64,000 nt of DNA from Vibrio metoecus. GTDB taxonomy: Bacteria; Pseudomonadota; Gammaproteobacteria; Enterobacterales; Vibrionaceae. The notes beneath the pieces are model-generated. The model saw only the letters and a program-made list of their open reading frames with translations, made no database searches and was not told the DNA's origin. The stretch lies in the NCBI RefSeq assembly GCF_009665255.1, contig NZ_CP035686.1:930001-994000 (forward strand), given 5' to 3'. Positions within the stretch are counted from its first letter, which is position 1. The number at the start of each line of letters is the position of its first letter. Position numbers and translations under genes: made by a program. Below are positions 1-8,873 of this stretch, piece by piece.

Positions 1-368
1 TGATTTTGGAGGCTTTCATGCGCAATAAAGGCTTTGAATGCCAAAGTGTCACGGATGGCGAACAGGCTATTGTGGCCTTGCAACAAGGTCAATTCGATTT
101 GGTTTTAATGGATAACCACATGCCGTTAAAAGATGGTATTCAAGCTACACGAGAAATCCGCCAATTGTCTTCGCCACAGTCCAATATCCTGCTTTTTGGT
201 TGTACCGCTGATGTGTTCAAAGAGACGAGGGATCGCATGATCGCAGCCGGTGCTGATGACATCATTGCTAAACCGATTGCAGAGCATGAGTTGGATTTCA
301 CGCTTGAACAACATTATGAGCGCCTCTATCAATATCATCCCGAATGCCTATCGGCAGTTTCCGATTAA
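1..368 (+). CDS. cqsR: Hybrid sensor kinase, C-terminal receiver domain (5' end outside window)
   Basis: The reading frame is open through the first base, so this is only the 3' end of a larger gene. The visible ~120 residues form one response-regulator receiver domain. The phospho-acceptor Asp lies in the LVLMDNHMP stretch, and the conserved Lys is in the later AKP motif. A receiver at the very C-terminus fits a hybrid histidine kinase that passes phosphate to a phosphotransfer protein. The neighbours (alaE-like gene, then manA) match the place where V. cholerae carries CqsR (VC1831), a quorum-sensing kinase feeding LuxU; this identity rests on remembered gene order and is an inference. A stand-alone response regulator is less likely, because no start with a ribosome site is visible. 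Confidence 0.65.
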   Translation, partial: ILEAFMRNKGFECQSVTDGEQAIVALQQGQFDLVLMDNHMPLKDGIQATREIRQLSSPQSNILLFGCTADVFKETRDRMIAAGADDIIAKPIAEHELDFTLEQHYERLYQYHPECLSAVSD

Positions 369-590
369 CCCCATCCTATTTCTATTCACTTAGTGTACTT
401 GGGCGATAACATCGCGTTGCTGTATGTAATTAAATTACCAAAATTAAACCCACTAACCGATGTGTTATTTCAAAAAAGCCAAAAACTAGCTATAGATGCT
501 ATTTTGGTTTCATTTTCTGGTTGTTTATTTACCTGTTGCGTTCAAAAACAAAGCCTAAAACTAAAATTTCTATGATTTAATAGCACCATA

Positions 591-617
591 AACTGCCATT
601 TAGGATTAATGGCAGTT
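591..617. repeat. Perfect 10-bp inverted repeat upstream of alaE
   Basis: AACTGCCATT and AATGGCAGTT flank a 7-nt loop. No T-run follows on either strand, so it is not a classical terminator. It lies 55 bp before the alaE start, in the roughly 300-bp gap after the kinase gene, and could be an operator. Nothing else is recognisable in the gap; a 60-residue open frame there has no family features. Confidence 0.45.
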
Positions 618-671
618 CCATGTCTGGCTATGATTGTGAAATTGTAGTGATATATTTTATAGGGGATGTAA

Positions 672-1124
672 ATGAAAGCACGTGGTCCATTCTGTATCCG
701 TCACGCAGCGGCTGATACTTTTGCGATGGTTATATTCTGTTTTGTAACAGGCATGATTATTGAAATTTTTGTGTCTGGGATGACCTTTCAGCAATCACTC
801 GCTTCCCGAACCCTTTCCATTCCCGTTAATATCGCGATTGCTTGGCCGTATGGTGTGTTTAGAGATTATGTTCTTCGCCAAGGGCGTAGAATTTCCCCAA
901 CCGGTTGGATGAAGAATCTCTCCGATCTCGTGGCTTATGTTCTCTTTCAATCGCCGGTTTATGCCGCCATTCTCTTCACCGTAGGCGCTTCTACCGATCA
1001 AATCATTACTGCTGTGGCCACCAATGCATTGGTGTCGTGTGGAATGGGTGTGTTATATGGCTATTTCCTCGATATGTGCCGCCGTTGGTTTAAAGTTCCC
1101 GGCTATACAGTATCTGAGGGTTAA
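672..1124 (+). CDS. alaE: L-alanine exporter, AlaE family
   Basis: This is a 150-residue integral membrane protein of the usual AlaE length (about 149). The family pattern is visible: an N-terminal ADTFAMV stretch, several hydrophobic segments, an NIAIAWPYGVFRD loop, and a short charged C-terminus. AlaE proteins export L-alanine across the inner membrane and relieve alanine build-up. The start is supported by an AGGGGA ribosome site 6 nt upstream. It is a single gene between the kinase and the convergent manA. The family call is by eye from sequence memory, and substrate specificity is not proven here. Confidence 0.8.
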   Translation: MKARGPFCIRHAAADTFAMVIFCFVTGMIIEIFVSGMTFQQSLASRTLSIPVNIAIAWPYGVFRDYVLRQGRRISPTGWMKNLSDLVAYVLFQSPVYAAILFTVGASTDQIITAVATNALVSCGMGVLYGYFLDMCRRWFKVPGYTVSEG

Positions 1125-1243
1125 TACGGTTAAACATTTGCCCTGTTAACTGCCACTCCATTTAATTTGGCCAATTTCAGTTATTACCCTAAATCGAGCA
1201 ATCAGATCTAGGGAATAAGTGAAACTGGCCTTTTAGGCTAATA

Positions 1244-2473
1244 CTAGGCGCTAAAAGCTCTTGCTACACGACCATCACACTCAATGGTGTATCGCTCAGC
1301 ATAAGCCGGAATAAAGACAGATTGTCCTTTTCGTACAAGGCATTTCTCACCATTTGCATGTCGCAATATCATTGAAGAATCGAGAGGCAGCACAACTTCT
1401 GCACTCTTAACGCCGATAGTCTGCTGAGTCGTAGGTGGGATGATGGCAAATTTAAAATCGGCAACTGGGATCGGATATTGTTCACACCCTTCAATGACTT
1501 CAGACTTAAGGCGTAGCTGTTCAAGTGGCTTATGTTTGAACTGAGTACATGTCACCAATTCATTAATATCCATATATTTTGGCGTGAGCCCTGCGCGTAG
1601 CACATTGTCTGAGTTGGCCATAATCTCAAGGCCTGTTCCGTGCAAATACGCGTGCGGCGTTTCTGCGTCTAAAAACATCGCTTCACCTGGTTGTAAGGTA
1701 ATCACATTGAGCATCAGAGGGGCGAATAAACCAATGTCATTGGGATAGTGTTTTTCCAATTCGACGATCAGCTGGAAAAGAGGCAGATCAATCTGCTTAG
1801 CTTGAGTCATCAAAGCTCTAAGCGCACGTTTTTTGGCTTCTCCCTGTAATGAGAGTAACCCTGAGAAAAAGTCTCTGAGCCCTTGTTCTGTCGGATTTGA
1901 TTGGAATGCGTCAACGAGAGGCTGAATCTCATCTATCGATAACTCAATAAAGTAGTTAAGGATTTCCTGATTGGCACGAAAGCCGTTCATGGCTTGGTAC
2001 TCGGTGAGCGCATAAACCAATTCGGGTTTGTGGTTCGGGTCTTTGTAATTTCGGTGAGATGCCGTGAGCGCAATACCTAATTGTTCCTCTTGAGCGAAGC
2101 CTCGTTCTGCTTGCTGTTTGTTCGGATGGACCTGAATGGAGAGTGCATTTTCCGCCGCCAAAATTTTAAACAGATAAGGGAGTTCGCCGAACTGCCGCGC
2201 GGTATTTTCACCCAAAATCAAGTTTGGATTTTGTGCAATAAAGTCGGAAAGTTGAACGATTTTACCGTTAATGGCTATACCGGAGCAGCCATTAGGATGA
2301 GCGCCCATCCATAGCTCTGCTTGGGGGGCATGGGTTGGGTTTTCGAGATCAAACAACTGCGGCAAAGCGGTTTTACTGCCCCATGCGTAGTTTTGGATAG
2401 GGTTGGTCATCGGGAAGAATACTGCCTCTGGTAGGGCTGCATCCTGAGTCGGAATCTGAGTCATTGTCGTCAC
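1244..2473 (-). CDS. manA: Mannose-6-phosphate isomerase, class I
   Basis: This cytoplasmic zinc enzyme interconverts mannose-6-P and fructose-6-P. About 409 residues is normal for type I PMI. Family motifs visible are NPIQNYAWGSK near the N-terminus, YLFKILAAENALSIQVHP (zinc-binding His), and HKPELVYAL (metal Glu). It lies 52 bp downstream of a PTS IIABC gene on the same strand, so the two probably form one unit for uptake of mannose as mannose-6-P and its conversion to fructose-6-P. The open frame begins with GTG at 2473, an ATG follows at 2464, and the family homology only begins at a later Met (2410). The exact start is therefore uncertain. Confidence 0.92.
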   Translation of the reverse strand: MTTMTQIPTQDAALPEAVFFPMTNPIQNYAWGSKTALPQLFDLENPTHAPQAELWMGAHPNGCSGIAINGKIVQLSDFIAQNPNLILGENTARQFGELPYLFKILAAENALSIQVHPNKQQAERGFAQEEQLGIALTASHRNYKDPNHKPELVYALTEYQAMNGFRANQEILNYFIELSIDEIQPLVDAFQSNPTEQGLRDFFSGLLSLQGEAKKRALRALMTQAKQIDLPLFQLIVELEKHYPNDIGLFAPLMLNVITLQPGEAMFLDAETPHAYLHGTGLEIMANSDNVLRAGLTPKYMDINELVTCTQFKHKPLEQLRLKSEVIEGCEQYPIPVADFKFAIIPPTTQQTIGVKSAEVVLPLDSSMILRHANGEKCLVRKGQSVFIPAYAERYTIECDGRVARAFSA

Positions 2474-2525
2474 CGTTAGAAAGATGGCTTGAGTGAAACC
2501 TCAAGCCATCGCGAGGAAGGGAGAA

Positions 2526-4427
2526 TTAAGCCGCAGCGGCTTCAAACTTTTGTGAGCGGATTTTTTTGAGCGTCACGCAGGTGATGGCAGTAACACCCGC
2601 ACCAGCCGCCATACAAAGTAGGGCAAGCAGAGGGTAGTTCATTGCGCCAAGCAGGGCGACTACGGGGCCACCGTGAGCCACACTGTTGGTGATGGCAAAA
2701 GAGAATGCCATGACAGCGGCAACCATAGAGCCCAACACGTTGGCTGGAATGACTGACATTGGGTCTTGCGCCGCAAAAGGAATGGCGCCTTCAGAGATAC
2801 CGACTAAGCCCATTGCGCCTGCGGCTTTACCCGCTTCAAGCTCAGAAGACTCAAACAGTTCGAGCTTACGGCCCATCGCTGTTGCGAGTGCCATGCCGAG
2901 TGGTGCAACGGGAATCGCACAGGCCATCGCACCCATAAATTGAGTTTGGCCGCTGGCAATCATGCCTACAGAGAATAGGAAAGCGACTTTGTTGAATGGG
3001 CCTCCCATATCAAAGCCTGCCATACCACCGAGTACGATGCCGAGCAGAATAACGTTGCCAGAACTCATGCTAGTTAGTAGAGCCGTGAGTCCATCCATCA
3101 GGCTCGCAATGGGGGCGCCAATAACGAAAATGAACAGACCAGCGATAAACAGCGATGCCGTGATCGGTGCGATCATGATCGGCACTAGGGGTTGGATAAA
3201 CTTGTGATAGTTAATGGAAGTAATCCACTTCACGAAATAACCGACCAAGAGACCCGCGATGATGGCACCGATAAATCCTGTACCTGCATCGGCGCCATAA
3301 AAAGAGCCGTTGTTGGCAATCCAGCCACCAATCAAACCGGGAGCGAGCGCAGGGCGATCGGCAATGGCGTAGGCGATGTAGCCAGCAAGGATGGGGATCA
3401 TCAAGGTAAAGGCCACCACGCCCACTTCAAGGATTTGGTTCCACATACTGCCCGCAGGAATGGCCATACCCGCTTCTGTTGGCTCACCACCCACCGCGAG
3501 AGCCAGTGCAATTAAAAGCCCGCCTGTTACCACAAATGGGATCATGTGCGACACGCCATTCATCAAAAAGCGATACAAATCCGAGCGAGCTTGTGAGGCT
3601 TTGTTTGCCACCGATTGAGTCTTAACCGTTTCAGCTTGATAAGTTGGCGCCCTTAACGCTTCATTAATCAGCTTTTGTGCATCACGAATTGGCGCTTTCA
3701 CATTTGTTTTGATGAGGCGTTTGCCGGCAAACCGTGCCATGTCGACTTGTTTATCACAGGCGACCACAATCGCTTCAGCGCGTTCAATTTCTTCCGCACT
3801 TGGGCTGTTTTTCACTCCAATCGAGCCATTGGTTTCCACTTTGATCTCAAAACCCAAAGCCGCCGCGCCTTTTTCGAGTGCTTCAGCCGCAAGGTAAGTG
3901 TGAGCAATACCCGCCGGGCAACCGGTAACACCGATAATCAGCCCTTTGCTTTCTGCTTGGTTTGCAAGAGGTGTAGGCGCGGATTTTTTCAGCAGTAATT
4001 CTAGTGCTTGCTCTGAGTTTTTGGTGTTGAGAAAAGCTTCGATAAAACCTTCTTCAATCAGTTTGGAAGAGAGTTCGGCCAACACTTCAATGTGGTGGTT
4101 ATCGCCGCCATCGGGCGAGGCGATCATGAAAAAAAGCTTGGAAGGCAAACCATCTTCTGCGCCATAGTCGATACCCTCTCGGCTGACACCAATTGCAACG
4201 GCTGGTTGAGTCACCGCTGCACTTTTAGCATGCGGAATAGCGACACCATCTTCAAATCCGGTATTACCTAACTCTTCACGAGCTTGAATATCTTTTAAGA
4301 ATGCCGCTTTATCTGAAATTCGCCCTTGGGCATGTAGGATATTTATCAGTTCTTCAAATACGGCTTGTTTGGAATTCGCTTGCAGATCAAGCTGAATTAA
4401 ATCGGCATTAATCAATTGGTTGATCAT
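2526..4427 (-). CDS. PTS fructose-family EIIABC, probable mannose transporter
   Basis: This 633-residue three-domain phosphotransferase permease has the order IIA (1-150), IIB (about 162-260) and membrane IIC (about 285-625). The IIA phospho-His is H66 in GVAIPHAKS, and the IIB phospho-Cys is C170 in GVTGCPAGIAHT. The IIC part has several long hydrophobic segments and the GGMAGFDMGGPFNKVA loop. It imports and phosphorylates a hexose. The adjacent manA argues for mannose; this matches VC1826 from memory. A divergent AraC regulator begins 371 bp upstream and is the likely controller. Confidence 0.92.
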   Translation of the reverse strand: MINQLINADLIQLDLQANSKQAVFEELINILHAQGRISDKAAFLKDIQAREELGNTGFEDGVAIPHAKSAAVTQPAVAIGVSREGIDYGAEDGLPSKLFFMIASPDGGDNHHIEVLAELSSKLIEEGFIEAFLNTKNSEQALELLLKKSAPTPLANQAESKGLIIGVTGCPAGIAHTYLAAEALEKGAAALGFEIKVETNGSIGVKNSPSAEEIERAEAIVVACDKQVDMARFAGKRLIKTNVKAPIRDAQKLINEALRAPTYQAETVKTQSVANKASQARSDLYRFLMNGVSHMIPFVVTGGLLIALALAVGGEPTEAGMAIPAGSMWNQILEVGVVAFTLMIPILAGYIAYAIADRPALAPGLIGGWIANNGSFYGADAGTGFIGAIIAGLLVGYFVKWITSINYHKFIQPLVPIMIAPITASLFIAGLFIFVIGAPIASLMDGLTALLTSMSSGNVILLGIVLGGMAGFDMGGPFNKVAFLFSVGMIASGQTQFMGAMACAIPVAPLGMALATAMGRKLELFESSELEAGKAAGAMGLVGISEGAIPFAAQDPMSVIPANVLGSMVAAVMAFSFAITNSVAHGGPVVALLGAMNYPLLALLCMAAGAGVTAITCVTLKKIRSQKFEAAAA

Positions 4428-4714
4428 AGAGACCTCTGTACATTTTATTTTTATGTCAGAGTCATTCTTTAATTTTTTTATTTTTATTATTAGTGCAGAA
4501 ATAAAGCATTCACTGGAGTATTGTAACCCTATTGGTTGGGTGTGATTTAGATCTCGTAGCGTCTATTGGGGTAGTGAGGCCAATTTTAAGTAATGACTAT
4601 AGGGTTAATTCATTAATTTTCATTTAGTTATAATGTGTTTGTTGTTATTCATGATGGAGGTTTGTGCTAGAGAATTGGTGTTAACACTGGATTATTGTAT
4701 CATTCTTGCTTGAG

Positions 4715-4730
4715 TGTGATGTTGCTCAAA
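4715..4730. promoter_or_regulatory. Candidate CRP site in the divergent PTS/AraC intergenic region
   Basis: TGTGATGTTGCTCAAA matches the CRP half-sites TGTGA-N6-TCACA except for C to A at the fourth base of the right arm. It lies about 70 bp before the AraC gene. The 371-bp intergenic region also holds the PTS promoter, but no other motif stands out. This is a by-eye match, so confidence is low. Confidence 0.35.
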
Positions 4731-4798
4731 GAGACTCAATGGCATTCGGGGTATACCTGACGTTAATAAAAGTACGATGACGAAGTGAGAGTTTGCAT

Positions 4799-5638
4799 AT
4801 GATATTTGATGATTTGATTTCCTCGGTGCTTAATGAGCGTGAATCATTTCATCATATTTGGTTTGCGGGTGATTTTCATACACCACCTGAATTCAGTTAT
4901 CAGGTGAATTTTCCACGCTTAGAATTGGTCTTAGGTGGAGAGTATATAAATGAAATGGAAAGTCATGACCGTAAAGTTACGAAAATAATTGCCAAAGCCG
5001 GAGATGCGATTTTTATTCCCGCTAACTGTTGGAATAAACCGAACTGGGATACAGATTGCTCAGTGTTGAGCATGTTATTTGGACGCCGCCAACTAGGACT
5101 GAGTTTTGTCAGCAAGCGCAAAGGCGAAGCCAACTTTTATGATATTCAAAAGCATAGTATCCAAACGCGCTCAGGGTTTGCTATTGATAACATCTTAGAA
5201 GCGCTCAGCTCATTGGCGCGTGAGAATCATAAAAAACCGATGGATGAGCTGTTGCTGCAAGCTCTCCTTCAATATACCCAGACTATGTTGAATGCTCCGA
5301 CAGAGCAGCCACAAAACCGAGTGCAGGATCTCTACCAAGGGATCTGTATCTATATCCAAGAGAATTTTCACCGCCCGATCACGCGAGAGAGTATTGCTTC
5401 GCGTTTTAGTATTTCTGCCAACCATTTATCGAGGCTGTTTCGTCAGCAAGGGCATATGACCTTGGCCGATTACATTACGTGGGTCAGGGTTGATAGAGCA
5501 AAATTTATGCTGAAAAAGTACAACTTTAAGCTCAATGAAGTGGCGCTACGCTGTGGGTTTAAAGATGTGAATTACTTCTGCCGCGTTTTCAAAAATCGTA
5601 CAGGCCGTACACCAACGGATTATCGCGCTTCAATTTAA
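4799..5638 (+). CDS. AraC-family transcriptional regulator
   Basis: This protein of about 279 residues has an N-terminal cupin-like sensing half and a C-terminal AraC DNA-binding domain. The domain has two helix-turn-helix units (TRESIASRFSISANHLSRLFRQ, then LNEVALRCGFKDVNYFCRVFKN) followed by the family's GRTPTDYR ending. A TTG at 4793 could also start translation, but ATG 4799 has the better spacing to a purine-rich GTGAGAG stretch. It is flanked by PTS genes on both sides, diverges from the IIABC/manA pair, and converges with the IIA gene with a 9-bp overlap of 3' ends. It probably activates one or more of these PTS operons in response to a sugar. Confidence 0.9.
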   Translation: MIFDDLISSVLNERESFHHIWFAGDFHTPPEFSYQVNFPRLELVLGGEYINEMESHDRKVTKIIAKAGDAIFIPANCWNKPNWDTDCSVLSMLFGRRQLGLSFVSKRKGEANFYDIQKHSIQTRSGFAIDNILEALSSLARENHKKPMDELLLQALLQYTQTMLNAPTEQPQNRVQDLYQGICIYIQENFHRPITRESIASRFSISANHLSRLFRQQGHMTLADYITWVRVDRAKFMLKKYNFKLNEVALRCGFKDVNYFCRVFKNRTGRTPTDYRASI

Positions 5639-6409
5639 CAGGCGTGACATCGCGTACATCAGCAGAGCTTGTAAATCAACGCCGCTGCGTGTCAGTAGTA
5701 AACGTTCTACCATTTGATCGCACAGTAAATTTCGGGTCAGGTTGGTTGCGGTAATGATTTGCTCTCGATTGGGCTTACTCGGCATCACCAAAGCAATCGC
5801 TAAATGCACCTCTCCCATTTGAGAGGCCCAGTCCATCGCCTCATCATTCTTAATAACGGCAACCGCAATGTGTTCTATGTCTGCAAACATCACATGGGGA
5901 ATCGCAATCCCAGGCGCTACGCAGGTGGAAGAGCGTTCTTCACGTTTGATAAAAGCCAAAATCAACTCATCGGGTGAAACGGGGTAGATCAGTTGCGCTA
6001 ATCCTTTCAAACACTCGAATTTGGTCAGTGTGGTATGGGCTTTGGCATAGTGCCATTTGACTTCACTCGGCGGGCATATTTGTGGCAGGCGCTCGGCGAG
6101 CAGGCTAGAGAACTCATAGTTGATTTTGGAGCCCACGACAGTGTAATGCGCAGAAAGCATGTCTTTAATCACGAAACAGGCGAGTTCAGCATCAATACCG
6201 ATGGCGGTGATTTGGCATAAATCACCTTCTTGTAATCCCACCTGCAATACTGCGAGAGATTTAGTGAGTTCAGCACTGCGGTTTCTGGCGATGTTGATGA
6301 TATGTAGGGTACTTTTGAACTTACGCGCAACGCGAGACAGCGGTTGGGCAACATGGGCGCTGGCATTCACATCATTCACCAAGAAGGTGACTTGGAATTC
6401 ATGCATCAT
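5630..6409 (-). CDS. PTS protein: HPr-like N-terminus fused to fructose/nitrogen-type IIA
   Basis: The 259 residues form two parts. Residues 1-90 follow the HPr fold pattern; residues 110-255 are a IIA domain with phospho-His H172 in GIAIPHV. By alignment to HPr, the place of the catalytic His15 (GLHxRPA) is taken by Ser17 in VNASAHVAQP, so the HPr-like part appears unable to carry phosphate. It shares 9 bp with the convergent AraC gene at its 3' end. A stand-alone IIB gene lies 8 bp upstream on the same strand, giving a two-gene IIB-IIA unit. No IIC of its own is adjacent, so it may serve the neighbouring permeases or have a regulatory role. Confidence 0.8.
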   Translation of the reverse strand: MMHEFQVTFLVNDVNASAHVAQPLSRVARKFKSTLHIINIARNRSAELTKSLAVLQVGLQEGDLCQITAIGIDAELACFVIKDMLSAHYTVVGSKINYEFSSLLAERLPQICPPSEVKWHYAKAHTTLTKFECLKGLAQLIYPVSPDELILAFIKREERSSTCVAPGIAIPHVMFADIEHIAVAVIKNDEAMDWASQMGEVHLAIALVMPSKPNREQIITATNLTRNLLCDQMVERLLLTRSGVDLQALLMYAMSRLLN

Positions 6410-6417
6410 GCCAAGGA

Positions 6418-6717
6418 TCAGCGGCAGTGGACGAGAAAGACTTTATCGACATTGAGTAGCACTTCTTCGATCGAGAGCTTCACCACCTTCATCCCTTCAA
6501 ATCGTGCAGGCTGTTCGATGTCGATATCGGAGACGATCAACACCTTATCGGCATGAGAGAGGTCATAAGGCGTGAGAGGATTCTCGATACCCATCGCACC
6601 TTGAGTTTCCACTTTGATCTGCACATTGTACTTTGGTGCGGCTTTGGTCAAAGCATCGGCCGCCATATAAGTATGAGCAATGCCCGTTGGGCAGGCGGTG
6701 ACCGCAACAATTTTCAT
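6418..6717 (-). CDS. Stand-alone PTS fructose-type IIB
   Basis: This 99-residue single IIB domain carries the phospho-Cys in AVTACPTGIAHTY near the N-terminus and the KVETQGAMGIEN segment typical of fructose-family IIB. It would pass phosphate from a IIA His to an incoming sugar at a IIC. It is encoded just upstream of the IIA/HPr-like gene and diverges, across 216 bp, from the large IIA-IIC-IIB gene, whose membrane domain it may assist. Confidence 0.88.
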   Translation of the reverse strand: MKIVAVTACPTGIAHTYMAADALTKAAPKYNVQIKVETQGAMGIENPLTPYDLSHADKVLIVSDIDIEQPARFEGMKVVKLSIEEVLLNVDKVFLVHCR

Positions 6718-6933
6718 GGAAATCCCTCATTGTTATTTTTGCGGCGATAGTAACATAGCGCTTGGCAAATACTCCGTTTTCGGCCAAGACCCAGTTCACA
6801 GTTCAAATCGAATGTTACATTAATCCAGTTATTGCATCTTTTGTCCTGTGTCTTGAAAGAGTATCGCTCGTTACTCTAGCGAGGCGCATCGGTATGGCAA
6901 TGCCAATTCAAACAACAGTAAGGTAAAACAATT

Positions 6934-8799
6934 GTGGATATTACCCATCTGATCGAACCTGAAATCATCTGTTTAGATCTAAAAGCCAATAACAAAGAAG
7001 ATGTTCTGATTGAGCTGGTTGAGTTGCTCGATAACGCAGGAAAGTTGACCGATAAGCAGCAATTTTTAAACGACATTTGGCGACGAGAAGAGATCGGAAA
7101 TACAGGGTTTGAAGAAGGAATAGCCATTCCACACGCCAAAAGTGCTGCGGTGGCGTTGCCTGCAGTCGTCGTGGGTATTAGCCGCCAAGGGATCGATTAC
7201 GGTGCAGAAGATGGTCAGCTTTCTGATGTGTTTTTTATGCTGGCATCACCGGATGGAGAAGATCATCACCACATTGAAGTATTGGCACAAATCTCCAGTA
7301 AATTGATTGAAGAGGGATTTGTTGAACAGCTTAAAGCCGCAGAAAGTGTTGAGCAGGCACTCGCCCTTTTCATTCACCCACACCATTCAACATTAAGCTC
7401 TACACCGGTAATGGATTATGCCGATTACCAGCCGCTAAGCCCAATGGCACAAAAATTAGCTCGCGTTAAAGAGCATCTATTGTTTGGTACCTCTCACATG
7501 ATGCCGTTTATCGTGGCGGGTGGGGTATTACTCTCGCTTTCAGTGATGATGTCTGGTCACGGAGCGGTGCCAGAAGAGGGCGTGTTGGCGGATATCGCTC
7601 AAATGGGTATTGCCGGTTTAACCCTATTTACGGTGGTATTGGGTGGTTATATCGCTTACTCGATGGCAGATAAACCCGGTTTGGCCCCCGGCATGATTGG
7701 CACCTGGGTTGCGATAAACCAATATCAAACCGGCTTTATTGGCGCGATCATCGTGGGTTTTTTTGCAGGCTTTGTGGTTCGTCAACTGAAAAGAATCGCT
7801 CTCCCCGACAGCATGAGTTCGCTGGGTTCCATCTTCATCTATCCGCTGGTGGGGACGTTTGTAACCTGTGGTGCTGTGATGTGGTTAATCGGCGCACCGA
7901 TTGCCAGCAGTATGCTGTGGCTCAATCAATTTCTGGCATCGATGGCCGATTCCGGCAAAGTGGTGCTCGGAGCGGTATTGGGGGCGATGACCGCTTTTGA
8001 CATGGGCGGCCCAATCAATAAAGTCGCTACGCTGTTTGCCCAAACTCAAGTCAACACCCAACCTTGGCTAATGGGTGGGGTAGGCATTGCCATTTGTACC
8101 CCACCATTGGGGATGGCGCTTGCGACCTTATTGTCACCAAGTAAATTCAAGCGGGACGAACGTGAAGCCGGAAAAGCGGCGGGCATCATGGGTATGATTG
8201 GCATTAGTGAAGGGGCGATTCCGTTTGCCGCCGCTGATCCCGCGCGCGTACTCCCTGCAATTATTGCGGGTGGTATTGTTGGCAACGTGATTGGTTTTCT
8301 CTTTCAAGTGCTCAATCACGCCCCTTGGGGCGGTTGGATTGTGCTGCCTGTTGTGGACGGTAAGCTAGGGTATATTCTTGGCACTATCGCCGGTGCATTA
8401 ACCACGGCACTGATTGCTATTGCCCTGAAGAAAACGGTGCACGAGCAGGACAATGAGCAGGGGCAGTCACTTGCTTTTTCATCGGTGATTGGAGAAGGGC
8501 AAGCCGACATTCTTGCCGTCACCTCGTGCCCTTCTGGCGTTGCTCATACGTTTTTAGCGGCTAAATCACTCGAAAAAGCCGCCTGTCTGGCGGGAGTGAA
8601 AATCAAAGTAGAAACACAAGGCGCCAACGGCATCATCAATCGAATCACGGCCAAAGATGTGCAACGAGCGAAGCTGGTGATTTTTGCGCACGATGTGGCG
8701 ATTAAAGAACCAGAACGCTTCAAGCACATTAAAGTCATTGACGTGACAACGAAAGACGCGATTTTAAATGCCGCGGCATTGGTGCAGATAAAGCGATAA
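6934..8799 (+). CDS. PTS fructose-family permease with domain order IIA-IIC-IIB
   Basis: The 621 residues run IIA (1-150, phospho-His H67 in EGIAIPHAKS), IIC (about 165-510, membrane) and IIB (about 520-621, phospho-Cys C532 in TSCPSGVAHT). The domain order differs from the IIA-IIB-IIC order of the permease at 2526-4427. The start is GTG at 6934 with AGTAAGGT about 10 nt upstream; no ATG upstream fits. It ends against a terminator shared with the convergent IIC-IIB gene. The substrate cannot be read from the sequence; a fructose-like sugar is likely. Confidence 0.9.
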   Translation: MDITHLIEPEIICLDLKANNKEDVLIELVELLDNAGKLTDKQQFLNDIWRREEIGNTGFEEGIAIPHAKSAAVALPAVVVGISRQGIDYGAEDGQLSDVFFMLASPDGEDHHHIEVLAQISSKLIEEGFVEQLKAAESVEQALALFIHPHHSTLSSTPVMDYADYQPLSPMAQKLARVKEHLLFGTSHMMPFIVAGGVLLSLSVMMSGHGAVPEEGVLADIAQMGIAGLTLFTVVLGGYIAYSMADKPGLAPGMIGTWVAINQYQTGFIGAIIVGFFAGFVVRQLKRIALPDSMSSLGSIFIYPLVGTFVTCGAVMWLIGAPIASSMLWLNQFLASMADSGKVVLGAVLGAMTAFDMGGPINKVATLFAQTQVNTQPWLMGGVGIAICTPPLGMALATLLSPSKFKRDEREAGKAAGIMGMIGISEGAIPFAAADPARVLPAIIAGGIVGNVIGFLFQVLNHAPWGGWIVLPVVDGKLGYILGTIAGALTTALIAIALKKTVHEQDNEQGQSLAFSSVIGEGQADILAVTSCPSGVAHTFLAAKSLEKAACLAGVKIKVETQGANGIINRITAKDVQRAKLVIFAHDVAIKEPERFKHIKVIDVTTKDAILNAAALVQIKR

Positions 8800-8830
8800 C
8801 ATTCTGAATCACTACACTTGAGATAGAAAA

Positions 8831-8855
8831 AGAGCCCTTTGGGGGAAAGGGCTCT
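8831..8855 (-). terminator. Rho-independent terminator, minus strand
   Basis: AGAGCCCTTT and AAAGGGCTCT form a perfect 10-bp stem with a G5 loop (C5 on the minus strand). On the minus strand it is followed by a T5 run, so it ends the transcript of the IIC-IIB gene. It may also stop the convergent plus-strand transcript, but with a weak T-run. Confidence 0.85.
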
Positions 8856-8873
8856 GGGGGAGGAGCTTAAGGT

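Noticed and set aside
393..575. 60-codon open frame after the sensor kinase gene
   Set aside because: No ribosome site, no family features, and it lies in AT-rich spacer.
2686..3998. Several plus-strand open frames opposite the PTS IIABC gene
   Set aside because: They are antisense to a gene with clear family motifs and have no motifs of their own.
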